Positions 1 to 8,799 of a stretch of DNA of 47,132 nt are shown piece by piece. Source of the DNA: CAYPEK01 sp964409645. GTDB taxonomy: Bacteria; UBP15; UBA6099. The position numbers and the translations under genes were made by a program. A model generated the notes under the pieces. The model saw only the letters and a list, made by a program, of their open reading frames with translations, was not told where the DNA came from and searched no databases. The stretch covers positions 1 to 47,132 of the forward strand of contig CAYPEK010000022.1 in NCBI GenBank assembly GCA_964409645.1, written 5' to 3'. Every line of letters starts with the position of its first letter. The first letter of the stretch is position 1.

Positions 1-80
1 CCTCCTTTTTTTGCTGCCATGAGTTATAACAACGCTATGCGCGCGGAAGTTTCAACAGATGCAAAAAAATGAATCTAATA

Positions 81-1844
81 TCAGAACTCGACGGTTGGGA
101 AGACGTTGAGTTTGTTCGCGAGTTTGACGGCGTCCTCGGGTGTGCCGGTGTAGAAGTACAGCACCCATGTGTGAATGCCGCTCGGCGGTTTCCGCATGTC
201 GATGGATACTGTCTTTTCGTCGAATCCGAAGCGTGGCGACACGTGCACGGTGTCCAGTTTCTCGATCATGAACATGTTGTCCGCGAGTCCGATCATTCCG
301 TTCGACAGCGGCAGGTAGAACGAGCCGGTTTCCGACTTGAACGCGGATGCCGGATATTTGACATAAGTTTCCTCGCGGAGCGCGGGCGAGTAGATGATGT
401 TGTCAGTTTCGCGCGGGAAGATCATCCGCGTGTTGTTTTTGTACCAGTTCGTGGATTTGAACTTCGCAACCATTTTCACTGTGGAGGCGTCCACTTTGTA
501 GCAGGTGTGCATTTCCTTCTCGATTTCGCCGGTGAGTTTGTATTCGACCGGGCATTTTGTTTCGGGGTATTCCGCCGGTTTCGCGGGTGTATCCGCGAGC
601 GTGATCTTGCCGGAGGCGACATCGACGGAGAGGTATTTCGTGCCGAGTATTTCCTTCGCGCGCGCTGCGATCGCGTCGGTGATCTTTTCCACCGCGGCCG
701 AGTTCGACTGGCTGTATTCGATCTCGACCGGCATGGGCGTCCAGCCTGTCGAGTCGCTGACCTCTGCGAGGCACTGGAGCCGCCAAGCCTCTTCGAGCTG
801 TTGCTCAAGCGCAACGGCGTCCTTCTCACGGTCGAGCCCTCGGATGTGGTCGATGATCGTCTGCGCGGCGGCGAGCTTTCCGCGCACGCGGTAGTTCTCG
901 GTCAGTATCTCATTGTCGCGTTCGAACTGCGCGCGGTAGTCGCCCATCCAGCGGAAAATGTTGTCGGTGTCTTTTGGCTGCCACGAGCCGTCCACCATCG
1001 GGTCGAGTTTCGCCGGTTTCACGCCCGCTTTTTTCAGGTCGTTTATGTAGTCGGAGATTTTTCCGATCTTGTAGCCCTGATCTTCGAGGCCTTTCAGTTC
1101 GTCTCCGTATTCCTGCATTTTTTCCGGTTTGTATTTGTAGTATTCGGAGTAGGGTGTGGCACGGCCGGTGGGGAGCAGTTCCGCGTCGTCCATGTAGGTC
1201 CAAGCCGTTTTCACGGTCGCTTCGCCGTGGTACTCGACGCCTTTCGCGCCGATGACGACATTGACACCGTTGAGCGCGTAGTAGGGCGCGGGGTTGTCGA
1301 GTTCACCGTGCTGATAGCGGTAAAGATTTTTCGGCAGCACGAGCGTGTCGTATCCGTGGCTCGCCATGAACGCGGCCTGTCCTTCGCCGAACTGACCTTC
1401 CTGAGTGAAGACTGTGCCGGATCGCTTCACTCCGTACTTCTCGAAAACCGCGTCGTTTGTTTTGACGCTCCACGCGGCGTCGAGTTGCGGATAGGCAAGG
1501 AAGAGCTGGTCGGAGTAGTGGAAGCTGACGAGGTCGAGCTGGCCGCGGTTGATGAGCGTTTTGAGTTTTTCGTAAGTCTGCGGGAACCTCTTCGCGGTCT
1601 CCTCGATCATGTAGCCCTGCATCTCGATGTCCGCGCCCCAGTTCGGGTGGGCGAGGTAGAAGTCGAGCAGCGGATCGAGCCCGTATTGGATGATTTTGTT
1701 TTCGATCTTGGTGTCTCCGGCAACGTACTGGAGATTGTAGTGGAGCACGGAGAGCGCGTATTTGATTTCGGTTGCGGCCGGAGCCGGTATCGCGTGTGCG
1801 ACTATTGCCGCGGCGAGGAGTGTTGCGAAAAGGATACGTTTCAT
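81..1844 (-). CDS. Secreted GH57/GH38-fold glycoside hydrolase-like protein
   Basis: 587 residues. I start at ATG 1844 rather than further upstream because GGAGG precedes it at good spacing and it opens with a signal peptide (MKRIL, a hydrophobic run to about residue 20, then APAA). The N-terminal half reads like the beta/alpha barrel shared by GH57 and GH38 enzymes and polysaccharide deacetylases: ADIEMQG (71-77), SFHYSDQLFLAYP (107-119) and FTQEGQFGEG (146-155) match strands of that fold where acidic residues or His can sit in the active site. The C-terminal 200 residues look like a beta-sandwich. Substrate cannot be read from sequence. It would act outside the cytoplasm. It is divergent from iolB. 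Family-level call is reasonable; the exact GH family and activity are inference. Confidence 0.6.
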   Translation of the reverse strand: MKRILFATLLAAAIVAHAIPAPAATEIKYALSVLHYNLQYVAGDTKIENKIIQYGLDPLLDFYLAHPNWGADIEMQGYMIEETAKRFPQTYEKLKTLINRGQLDLVSFHYSDQLFLAYPQLDAAWSVKTNDAVFEKYGVKRSGTVFTQEGQFGEGQAAFMASHGYDTLVLPKNLYRYQHGELDNPAPYYALNGVNVVIGAKGVEYHGEATVKTAWTYMDDAELLPTGRATPYSEYYKYKPEKMQEYGDELKGLEDQGYKIGKISDYINDLKKAGVKPAKLDPMVDGSWQPKDTDNIFRWMGDYRAQFERDNEILTENYRVRGKLAAAQTIIDHIRGLDREKDAVALEQQLEEAWRLQCLAEVSDSTGWTPMPVEIEYSQSNSAAVEKITDAIAARAKEILGTKYLSVDVASGKITLADTPAKPAEYPETKCPVEYKLTGEIEKEMHTCYKVDASTVKMVAKFKSTNWYKNNTRMIFPRETDNIIYSPALREETYVKYPASAFKSETGSFYLPLSNGMIGLADNMFMIEKLDTVHVSPRFGFDEKTVSIDMRKPPSGIHTWVLYFYTGTPEDAVKLANKLNVFPTVEF

Positions 1845-1930
1845 GCGATTCCTCCGATAGCTGATTGGCGCACGGGTCGCCCGCGCGCGCTGCATAAGGA
1901 ATTATCAATATAACACAAAGTCGCCGCGCG

Positions 1931-1939
1931 TGCTATAAT
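1931..1939 (+). promoter_or_regulatory. Extended -10 promoter upstream of iolB
   Basis: TGCTATAAT is a perfect extended -10 element about 50 nt before the iolB start. No good -35 hexamer lies 16-18 nt upstream, as expected for extended -10 promoters. The same 9-mer precedes polA. Confidence 0.5.
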
Positions 1940-1989
1940 TGCGCTTGGCGGTTGTCGGAGGCCGCGACAAACATCGGAGGGGGCGGAGG

Positions 1990-2790
1990 ATGAGCTATCT
2001 GATCAAATACAAAGGGCAAAAAGGGCATATCCCGGTTGTGAAACAAGGGGACGGCGGACTAAATCTGATTTCGTTCGACCTGCTTTTTTTCGAGCAGGGC
2101 ATGGAATATTCGGAAGACACCGCGGGATTCGAGGTCTGCGCGGTGATACTCGGTGGCAAATGTACATTTGAGAGCGGCGGCGAGCGCTGGGAAAACGTCG
2201 GTGTGCGAGAAGACGTGTTCGGCGGTCCGGCGGCGGCGCTGTACGTTCCGGCCGGTTGCTCGTACAAGGTAATCGCGACGGACGCGGCGCCGGTTGAGGT
2301 CGCGCTGCTGAGGTGCCCGGCCGAGGCTTCGGGCGGAGCGGCGGTTTACATCCCGCCGGAAAAGGTGAAGATAGTCGAGCGCGGAAAGGACAACTGGACG
2401 CGCTTCGTAAACGATATAGTCGATAAGGACATACCGGCGCGCTCGATGCTGGTCGGTGAAACGTTCAGTCCCGCCGGGAACTGGTCTTCCGCGCCGCCGC
2501 ACCGGCACGATGTTGACGATCCGCCCCGCGAGACAAACCACGAGGAAGTGTATTTCTTCAAGTGCAAACCGGAGCAGGGGTTTCAGGTGATCCGTCTCTA
2601 CACCGACGATTTTTCGCTGAATGAAACATACACAGTCGAGAGCAACGACACGGTAATCATCACGCAGGGATATCATCCCGTCGCGGCCGGGCCGGGCTAC
2701 CGGGGCTATTATTTATGGATACTCGCGGGCAAAGAACGCACGGTCTGCACGCACGACGACCCGCGCCATGTCTGGCTGAAAAACACTTAA
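1990..2790 (+). CDS. iolB: 5-deoxy-glucuronate isomerase (IolB)
   Basis: 266 residues, the usual size for IolB, which isomerises 5-deoxy-D-glucuronate to 2-deoxy-5-keto-gluconate in myo-inositol breakdown. The bicupin fold is visible: an N-terminal cupin (YVPAGCSYKV near residue 90) and a C-terminal cupin with the metal-binding stretch PPHRHD followed by NHEEVYFFKCKPEQGF, then YHPVAAGPGYRGYYLWIL. The ATG at 1990 is chosen because GGAGG at 1976-1980 is 9 nt upstream; an earlier in-frame start would add a non-conserved basic tail. No other inositol genes are nearby, so it may serve a scattered pathway. Confidence 0.88.
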   Translation: MSYLIKYKGQKGHIPVVKQGDGGLNLISFDLLFFEQGMEYSEDTAGFEVCAVILGGKCTFESGGERWENVGVREDVFGGPAAALYVPAGCSYKVIATDAAPVEVALLRCPAEASGGAAVYIPPEKVKIVERGKDNWTRFVNDIVDKDIPARSMLVGETFSPAGNWSSAPPHRHDVDDPPRETNHEEVYFFKCKPEQGFQVIRLYTDDFSLNETYTVESNDTVIITQGYHPVAAGPGYRGYYLWILAGKERTVCTHDDPRHVWLKNT

Positions 2791-2920
2791 AACAGCCCGG
2801 CGGCGGCACGGATTTTTTCGGCGTATATATTTACTAATATATCCTTATTTGTGTTATTATATCTTTTCAATAGCTTTTTAACATCGGCGGCTTGGACGCC
2901 GAATTGTCGTTTGGACATTT

Positions 2921-5533
2921 ATGGACCTGATAAGCAGATTTGAAGAAAGCCTCAACTCGTTCAACCGCGCGTCGGGTCTGGTTGACCGCGGGCAGCTCGA
3001 CGAAGCGCAGGAACTGCTCGAGCGCGCGCTTGCGCTTTACCCTCGCGAGGTTCTTCTGGACTCCGAAGTTGATGTTCCCGACGAGATCAAGAACTCTTAC
3101 GATACGCTTTTCGGCAACATTCGCGACAAGCTCGAAACGATACAGGCGTTGAAGTCGCCCAAACTCGGCGCGCCTATGGTGTTGAACCTGCGCGAACTCG
3201 TTGAGCGAAACCTTGCGCGGCGGGCGATGGAGAATCCGGAGGCTTACTCGCTGCCTCCAGAGATTAAGGAGCAGCAATATACTCCGCCGGAGTTCCCGGA
3301 ACCCGAAGAAGTAATCTATTCGATGAAGGACGTTGAAATAGAGCCTGATATCCTGCCGGAAATCGAATCCGTGGTTCCGGCCGCCGAATTGATCGACGAG
3401 AAGCCGGAGGACGAGCAGTTTATTGAACAGTCGGCCGAGCAGTCCGTCGAGCAGATAGCTGAACAACCCGCTGAACAGTCCGATGAGCCTGTTTATCTGC
3501 CGGATATATCGGAGATCGAAGGGCAAAAAGATAAGTTTGTAGATAACATACATTCCGAGTTTGACGAAGCGGTGGAGACTGCGGCTGCGAAGTCTGCGTT
3601 TCAGGTTGTGTCCGCGCCGGAGCCGGAGCTTGCGGCGGACCGCTCGGTCGCGGATGCGATCAATGCATCCGATGCGCTTCTCGAAGATGCGATCGGCGCC
3701 GCTCTCGAGACCGAACCCATGCCCGAACCTGAGGCGAAGGAAGCTGAACCGGCGGTTGATGAACCCAGCCTCGAAGAGACGCTGCGAAGCGTGGAAAACC
3801 TCGCGGATCACATCGCGGAAAGTCTGAACAAACCGCCTACGGAAGCAGAGTTAGCCGCCTCGGCCCACGACGCCGCGGTTGCGGCGGCTATGGACGCCGT
3901 GGCGAAAGCGACTTCGGACGAGGCCGAAGCGCCGGTGTTTGCTGAAGAGCAGCAACATCCGGCGGCGGCGGAGGAACCCCACGAAGAGATTTACGTGCCG
4001 GAGACCGGCGCTGAACAAACGCTTGAACAACCGGAAGAAATTCTTAACGAACAACCCGTGCAGGCTGATGAGCCGCCCGTTGAATCGGTGGCTGAACAGT
4101 TTGCCGAACAGCCTTTGGAACCGGCCGCCGAATTACCGGTGGAGCCGGAATCCGTACTGGTCGAGGAATATCTGCCGGAGCAAACGCAGGCAACGACTGA
4201 AGAACCGCCCGCGGAAACGCAGGCCGGACAAACTCCGGCGCAGACGCCGGATGTTGAGTCCGAGCAACAGGAGGAGCCGACTCAGGAGATGAAGGAAGAA
4301 AAAACAAAAAAGAAATCAAACCCGTTTGCTTCCGTCAAATCGATATTCGGCAGGTTCTCGAAGAAGAAAGAAAAAACCGTCGAAGAACCCGCCTCGGACA
4401 CCGACGATCAACCGGGAGAAATATTTACGGAGCCGGAGTCCGGAATTTCGGCGGAACGATCGGCTGAAACGGCTCCCGTGGCGGAAGAGATTGCCGAGCA
4501 GCCCGCCGAACAGCCGGAGGTGGACCTTCACGAGGAGGTTTACGTGCCGGAAGCAGATGACGCGCCGGTTGTTGCCGAACAGCCCGCGGCGGCCGCGGAG
4601 GATGACGATGAGGAAGAGGCGCTTCTTGATGAAGATGAGATGAAGCGTCTGAAGGAAAAAGCGAAAAAGCCCGTAATCACGATGGAGGCCAAAGTTGACC
4701 TCACAGGCGTTTTCGGATCGATTATCATAGTAATAATGTTTGTTGTCGGCGCATTTTTGATGTATCAGAATTACACAAAATCCATGGCTGCCGAGAAACT
4801 TTTCAGGGGAGGCGCGGTTGCGGCGCTGAAGGGCGGTTTCGACGAATCACTCTCGATGTCGCAGGATTACGCATCGCTTCTCGGTCCGGAAGCCGCTTCG
4901 CCCGCGAAGATGTCGTATGTAGTTGCGGGTTGGGCGAGCGGACTCGGGAATGAGAAGCAGGTCGATGCGGTTAAGCTTCTCGAAATTTGCGAGAAACAGG
5001 GAATGACCTCATCGGTGTTGACCGAAGAGGCCCTCGAAGCTGTTTCGCGGCAGATTGATGAAAACCAGTCGGCGGGAAAGCATGATGCCGTGGAATCGCT
5101 GTTTGTCAAAGGAGTCGAGCTGATCGGAGGAAGCGCCCTTCCGGAATCGGTAAACCGTCGCTACCTTAACCTGCTTCTTCAGGGGCCCGGCGTGTCTGTT
5201 CTGCTGACGCCTGAATCGAAGATGTACCGGAAAGCGGTTGTGGCGATGGTCGGCGTTAAGAGTCTTCTCAACGACAGCCGACAAGCCAGACTTAGGAAAA
5301 TGATAGCCGTTGAGTCGGTTGCGCTTGTGAAGCAGTCTCAGGCGGCTTTGAAAAGCGGCGACAGCGCGCAGGCGGTGTCGCTTGCCAAGATTGCGCTTCA
5401 GATGGAACCCGATTCGAAAGATGCGGCCGCGGCATTGAGCGCGGCGGCGGCGTCCGCGGCAGCGACGCCCGCGAAACCGGCCGCAAAATCTGCCGACAAA
5501 CCTGTAAAACCGGCAAAACCGGTGAAGAAGTAA
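2921..5533 (+). CDS. Glu/Gln-rich single-pass membrane protein with helical-repeat ends
   Basis: 870 residues; no family recognised. Residues 1-55 look like a TPR-type helical hairpin (RASGLVDRGQLDEAQELLERALALYP). Residues about 120-590 are very acidic and low in complexity, with many EQPAEQ/AEQ units and repeated HEE(I/V)YVPE motifs, interrupted by a basic patch (KEEKTKKKSNPFASVKSIFG, near 460). One transmembrane helix lies near 597-618 (FGSIIIVIMFVVGAFLMY). The rest is helical, includes a TPR-like unit (ALKSGDSAQAVSLAKIALQMEPDSKDA) and ends in an Ala/Pro/Lys tail. The Shine-Dalgarno is weak. The long acidic arm would be cytoplasmic and the C-terminal helical domain external if the N-terminus is inside. 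Possibly a scaffold; function unknown. Confidence 0.75.
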   Translation: MDLISRFEESLNSFNRASGLVDRGQLDEAQELLERALALYPREVLLDSEVDVPDEIKNSYDTLFGNIRDKLETIQALKSPKLGAPMVLNLRELVERNLARRAMENPEAYSLPPEIKEQQYTPPEFPEPEEVIYSMKDVEIEPDILPEIESVVPAAELIDEKPEDEQFIEQSAEQSVEQIAEQPAEQSDEPVYLPDISEIEGQKDKFVDNIHSEFDEAVETAAAKSAFQVVSAPEPELAADRSVADAINASDALLEDAIGAALETEPMPEPEAKEAEPAVDEPSLEETLRSVENLADHIAESLNKPPTEAELAASAHDAAVAAAMDAVAKATSDEAEAPVFAEEQQHPAAAEEPHEEIYVPETGAEQTLEQPEEILNEQPVQADEPPVESVAEQFAEQPLEPAAELPVEPESVLVEEYLPEQTQATTEEPPAETQAGQTPAQTPDVESEQQEEPTQEMKEEKTKKKSNPFASVKSIFGRFSKKKEKTVEEPASDTDDQPGEIFTEPESGISAERSAETAPVAEEIAEQPAEQPEVDLHEEVYVPEADDAPVVAEQPAAAAEDDDEEEALLDEDEMKRLKEKAKKPVITMEAKVDLTGVFGSIIIVIMFVVGAFLMYQNYTKSMAAEKLFRGGAVAALKGGFDESLSMSQDYASLLGPEAASPAKMSYVVAGWASGLGNEKQVDAVKLLEICEKQGMTSSVLTEEALEAVSRQIDENQSAGKHDAVESLFVKGVELIGGSALPESVNRRYLNLLLQGPGVSVLLTPESKMYRKAVVAMVGVKSLLNDSRQARLRKMIAVESVALVKQSQAALKSGDSAQAVSLAKIALQMEPDSKDAAAALSAAAASAAATPAKPAAKSADKPVKPAKPVKK

Positions 5534-5535
5534 AC

Positions 5536-5793
5536 ATGAGCGATCTTGAACGGATAATAGAAGGTAAGGGCGGATACGATTATCTTATCCGCTCCATTTC
5601 GATAGTGACGCTGCTGTTCGAGCGGGGAATCTTGCACGAGATTTTCGAGCAGGGCAGGCTTTCCGAGCAGGAAATCGACGAGCGCGCGGAGCTTATAAGA
5701 CAGAGATATCCGGGCTTTGGCGAGCCCGTTGCGGAAGACGCCGCGCAGAGCGGCGAAGAGGCAGGACAAGATGAATCATTTGAAATGGATTAA
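5536..5793 (+). CDS. Small hypothetical acidic protein
   Basis: 85 residues; not recognised. It starts 2 nt after the stop of the large membrane protein, so the two are almost certainly translated as a unit. It is predicted mostly helical (IIEGKGGYDYLIRSISIVTLLFERGILHEIFEQGRLSEQEIDERAELIRQ as separate helices) with a disordered acidic tail. The LSEQEIDERAELI segment is similar in style to short helical adaptor domains, but I infer no function beyond a possible partner of the upstream protein. Confidence 0.65.
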   Translation: MSDLERIIEGKGGYDYLIRSISIVTLLFERGILHEIFEQGRLSEQEIDERAELIRQRYPGFGEPVAEDAAQSGEEAGQDESFEMD

Positions 5794-5797
5794 TAGC

Positions 5798-5866
5798 AGC
5801 CCGGCCGCTGCGCTGTTTGCGGGTCTGGCCGGGCTGATCTGGTAACGGCCTAGCCCGCGGCTTTTT
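5798..5866 (+). terminator. Hairpin pair, possible terminator
   Basis: AGCCCGGCC (5798-5806) pairs with GGCCGGGCT (5827-5835), and a short AGCC-CGC-GGCT hairpin at 5852-5862 runs into TTTTT. The second has the form of a weak intrinsic terminator for the two genes upstream. Confidence 0.4.
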
Positions 5867-5910
5867 GCTTTCCATAAACTAAAAAACGAAATTTAGAAAG
5901 GGACAGTACT

Positions 5911-7203
5911 ATGGCAGAAAGAAAAATTATCTTATCAGAAAAAGAAATTCCGAACAAATGGTACAACATAATGCCGGATCTCCCGACACCGCTCGATCCG
6001 CCGCTGAACCCGGCGACGATGCAGCCGGCCGGGCCGGATATGCTCACACCGATTTTCCCGATGGGGCTTATCGAGCAGGAAGTCAGCTCCGAGAGATGGA
6101 TTCCCATTCCGGACGAAATCATGGACATGTATTCAATCTGGAGGCCGACGCCGCTGTATCGCGCGCTGAGCCTTGAAAAACTGCTCCAGACACCCGCGAA
6201 AATTTTCTACAAATACGAAGGTGTCAGCCCGGCCGGAAGCCACAAGCCGAATACCGCCGTCGCGCAGGCATATTACAATAAACGTGAGGGCGTGAAGCGC
6301 ATATCGACGGAGACCGGCGCCGGCCAGTGGGGCAGCGCGCTCGCGTTCGCGTGCAAGGTTTTCGACATCGAATGCATGGTCTATATGGTGAAGATCAGCT
6401 TCGAGCAGAAACCGTATCGCAAATCGCTCATGAACACATGGGGAGCGAACGTCATACCCAGCCCGAGCAACCAGACCAACTCAGGCCGCGCGATTCTCGA
6501 AAAGGACCCGAACTCGACGGGCAGCCTCGGGATCGCGATCAGCGAGGCGGTCGAGGATGCCGCGAGCCGTGAGGATACAAAATATTCGCTCGGAAGCGTT
6601 CTCAATCACGTCGTGCTGCACCAGACGATTATCGGGCAGGAATGCCAGAAACAATTTGCGGCGACCGGCTGCTACCCGGACGTCGTATTCGGCTGCCACG
6701 GCGGCGGAAGCAACTTCGGCGGATTAGTTATCCCGTTCGTGCGCGAGAACCTCGACGGCAAGAAAATCCGTATCGTGGCCGTCGAGCCGAAATCGTGCCC
6801 GTCGCTCACACAGGGCAAATACGAATACGACCACGGCGACGTGGCGGGCTACACACCGTTGCTGAAAATGTACACGTTGGGCCGCAATTTCGTTCCGCCG
6901 TCCATCCACGCGGGCGGGCTGCGCTATCACGGCGCGTCGCCGATTGTCAGTAACATGCTGGCGTCCGGCCTCATCGAAGCGGTCGCGTACGAACAGAAAG
7001 AAATCTTCGAGTCGGCGATCAAATTCGCCCGCACCGAGGGCATTATCCCGGCGCCGGAGTCCGCGCACGCACTGCACGGCGCGGTTGTCGAAGCGCTGAA
7101 CTGCAAGGAAACCGGAGAAGAGAAAACCATCCTGTTCGGGCTCACCGGACACGGCCATTTCGACATGAGCGCGTACGACGCGTTTTTTGCGGGAAAGATG
7201 TAA
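5911..7203 (+). CDS. trpB: Tryptophan synthase beta subunit, TrpB2 type
   Basis: 430 residues, the longer TrpB2 class (typical TrpB1 is about 400). It condenses indole with serine using PLP. The PLP lysine is K112 in SPAGSHKPNTA. The phosphate-binding glycine loop is GCHGGGSNFGG, and STETGAGQWGSALAFACKVF and HAGGLRYHG are typical of the TrpB2 group. No trpA or other trp gene lies within the window. TrpB2 enzymes elsewhere often act without TrpA, so salvage of indole is plausible but inferred. The gene stands alone between two hairpins. Confidence 0.9.
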   Translation: MAERKIILSEKEIPNKWYNIMPDLPTPLDPPLNPATMQPAGPDMLTPIFPMGLIEQEVSSERWIPIPDEIMDMYSIWRPTPLYRALSLEKLLQTPAKIFYKYEGVSPAGSHKPNTAVAQAYYNKREGVKRISTETGAGQWGSALAFACKVFDIECMVYMVKISFEQKPYRKSLMNTWGANVIPSPSNQTNSGRAILEKDPNSTGSLGIAISEAVEDAASREDTKYSLGSVLNHVVLHQTIIGQECQKQFAATGCYPDVVFGCHGGGSNFGGLVIPFVRENLDGKKIRIVAVEPKSCPSLTQGKYEYDHGDVAGYTPLLKMYTLGRNFVPPSIHAGGLRYHGASPIVSNMLASGLIEAVAYEQKEIFESAIKFARTEGIIPAPESAHALHGAVVEALNCKETGEEKTILFGLTGHGHFDMSAYDAFFAGKM

Positions 7204-7224
7204 AAGTTGCTGTTAAGGGACAGA

Positions 7225-7250
7225 GGCGGCGCGGAGAGCTTCGCGCCGCC
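7225..7250 (+). terminator. Terminator after trpB2
   Basis: GGCGGCGCG (7225-7233) pairs perfectly with CGCGCCGCC (7242-7250). Outer bases AAGGGA and TCCCTT can extend the stem after a small internal loop. It lies 22 nt after the trpB stop, but the T-tract is poor. Confidence 0.55.
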
Positions 7251-7415
7251 GTTTCCCTTTCCCCGGCCACGGGGTTGATTTTAACGGAGGTTTGGTACAC
7301 AATTTTTCTGATCAGCAGGCGCGGCTCCGGCGCGGAGCCTCTCACCGCCGCGCCGGCCCGGTACCATGGAGCTTTTCGTACGGCTTAGCCGCGCAGCCCA
7401 TTGGTGACGGCCGAA

Positions 7416-7931
7416 ATGAATGTTCTTGTTCTAAACGCAAGCTATGAGGTGCTGAATGTCACCGGTTGGGAGAGGGCTGTCTGCCTCCTCTTCTCCGGCA
7501 AGGCTGAGGTGCTCGAAGAAAGCGACCGCGTCATCCACTCCCCCTCGCAGGAATTCAGAATGCCGTCCGTTATACGGATGAACTATTACATAAGGAAACC
7601 GCGCCTCAGCGTCCCGTTCTCCCGCACGAATGTATTCATCCGCGACAGGTACACCTGCCAGTACTGCGGCTGCACCCGAAAAGCGCATGACCTCACTCTC
7701 GACCACATCATCCCGCGCTCGATAGGCGGCGAAACCTGTTGGGAAAACCTTGTCACCGCCTGCCGCCGCTGCAATATCAAAAAGGGCAACCGCACGCCTG
7801 AGATGGCCGGCCTCAAACTGCTGAAACAGCCCCGCATGCCGCAGTTCACCCCCTCCATCCAGCACAGCTACCGCGGCGAATGGGGCAAGTACATCCCCTA
7901 CGCGGTACAGATTCCCGAAGAAGTTCACTGA
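7416..7931 (+). CDS. HNH endonuclease
   Basis: 171 residues from ATG 7416; a TTG start 15 nt upstream is less likely because MNVLVLNASYE is the usual beginning of this family. The HNH fold is complete: zinc cysteines CQYC (81, 84) and CRRC (116, 119), the LDHIIPRSIGG motif with D96 and H97, and ENLVTACRRCNIKKGNRTPEMAG. Proteins of this kind are widespread, chromosomal, and usually not part of an intron or phage; their role is not firmly known. No restriction or mobile gene adjoins it. Ribosome-binding site is weak. Confidence 0.85.
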   Translation: MNVLVLNASYEVLNVTGWERAVCLLFSGKAEVLEESDRVIHSPSQEFRMPSVIRMNYYIRKPRLSVPFSRTNVFIRDRYTCQYCGCTRKAHDLTLDHIIPRSIGGETCWENLVTACRRCNIKKGNRTPEMAGLKLLKQPRMPQFTPSIQHSYRGEWGKYIPYAVQIPEEVH

Positions 7932-8027
7932 CTATCCGGTTTGAATTAAAAAAACGATTGAAAATATAACGGCTTTGTACATTAATATTTGGGTGCGTTG
8001 CCCGGCGGGGCGGCACGGAGAATCGCC

Positions 8028-8678
8028 ATGAACGTCGAGATTGTAAAATACGAACCGAAGTACCGCGACGATGTTCGCAAGATCGTCTATTACACCGGCT
8101 TCGGCGGCGATACGGTCGAGAACATCTACGACGACCTCGAATCGTTCGCCGACATGAACTCGCTGTACTACACCGACTTCGACGACAACCACAACTTCAT
8201 GGCGCTCGTGGACGGCGAGCCCGCAGGCTACCTGCTCGGTTGCCCGGACACCGCTCTCTACATCGAACGCATGAAAAAAGAGGTCGCCCCCGAGATGCTG
8301 CGCAAGTTGCTCGGCGGCAAATACAACCTCAGCCCGCTCGTTCTGCATTTCACGCTGAAGACCATCGCGGCCGGCCTGCGCGGCGAGTTTTCGTTCCCGC
8401 CGCTCGACATGTACCCCGCGCATCTTCACATCGACTTCTACGCGCAGTACCGCCGGATCGGCATCGGCTCGCGGATCATGGGTGTCTATTTCGACTACCT
8501 CCGCGGCCTCGGCATTAAAGGCGTGCACCTCGGAACCTCGTCGTTCCACCGCTCGGCGATCCCGTTCTACAACAAGCTCGGATTTCACGCCTACACGCGA
8601 GTGCGTGTGCACGACCACCCTTACTACAAAGCGACTCAGGAGGACATGTACAGCATAACTTTCATCAAGACGCTGTGA
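8028..8678 (+). CDS. GNAT-family N-acetyltransferase
   Basis: 216 residues. The ATG at 8028 has CGGAG 7 nt upstream; a TTG 39 nt earlier lacks support. The acetyl-CoA binding motif A is YRRIGIGSRIMGVYFDYLRGLGIKGVHLG, followed by motif B HRSAIPFYNKLGFHAYTRV, the standard C-terminal half of a GNAT domain. The first 100 residues, with paired Asp (DFDDNHNFMALVDGEPAGYLLG), are also GNAT-like. Length and the long insert between the N-terminal strands resemble GNATs related to the acetyltransferase part of O-GlcNAcase-type proteins. Substrate unknown. Confidence 0.8.
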   Translation: MNVEIVKYEPKYRDDVRKIVYYTGFGGDTVENIYDDLESFADMNSLYYTDFDDNHNFMALVDGEPAGYLLGCPDTALYIERMKKEVAPEMLRKLLGGKYNLSPLVLHFTLKTIAAGLRGEFSFPPLDMYPAHLHIDFYAQYRRIGIGSRIMGVYFDYLRGLGIKGVHLGTSSFHRSAIPFYNKLGFHAYTRVRVHDHPYYKATQEDMYSITFIKTL

Positions 8679-8799
8679 GCCTGTCCCCCCGCAACGGCCC
8701 GCCCGCCTCTTTTATTTTCAGCGGTATCGTATAAAATAGCTTTTTAACCCGGATTCCCGCGTCGGGGTCCGGCCGAAACATTATTTAAAGGAAGGTAAA

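Noticed and set aside
1..20. Possible gene start on the minus strand (MAAKKG...)
   Set aside because: Only six codons are in the window and no ribosome-binding site precedes the ATG.
69..1913. 614-codon open frame on the plus strand opposite the first glycosidase gene
   Set aside because: The minus-strand frame has a signal peptide, a ribosome-binding site and family motifs; the plus frame is Arg/Val/Phe-rich shadow sequence, common in high-GC DNA.
7416..7931. HNH nuclease as part of a homing or restriction system
   Set aside because: It is of the common stand-alone type; no intron, methylase or phage gene adjoins.
8679..8799. Glycine riboswitch before gcvPA
   Set aside because: The 120 nt upstream are too short and show no paired aptamer structure.
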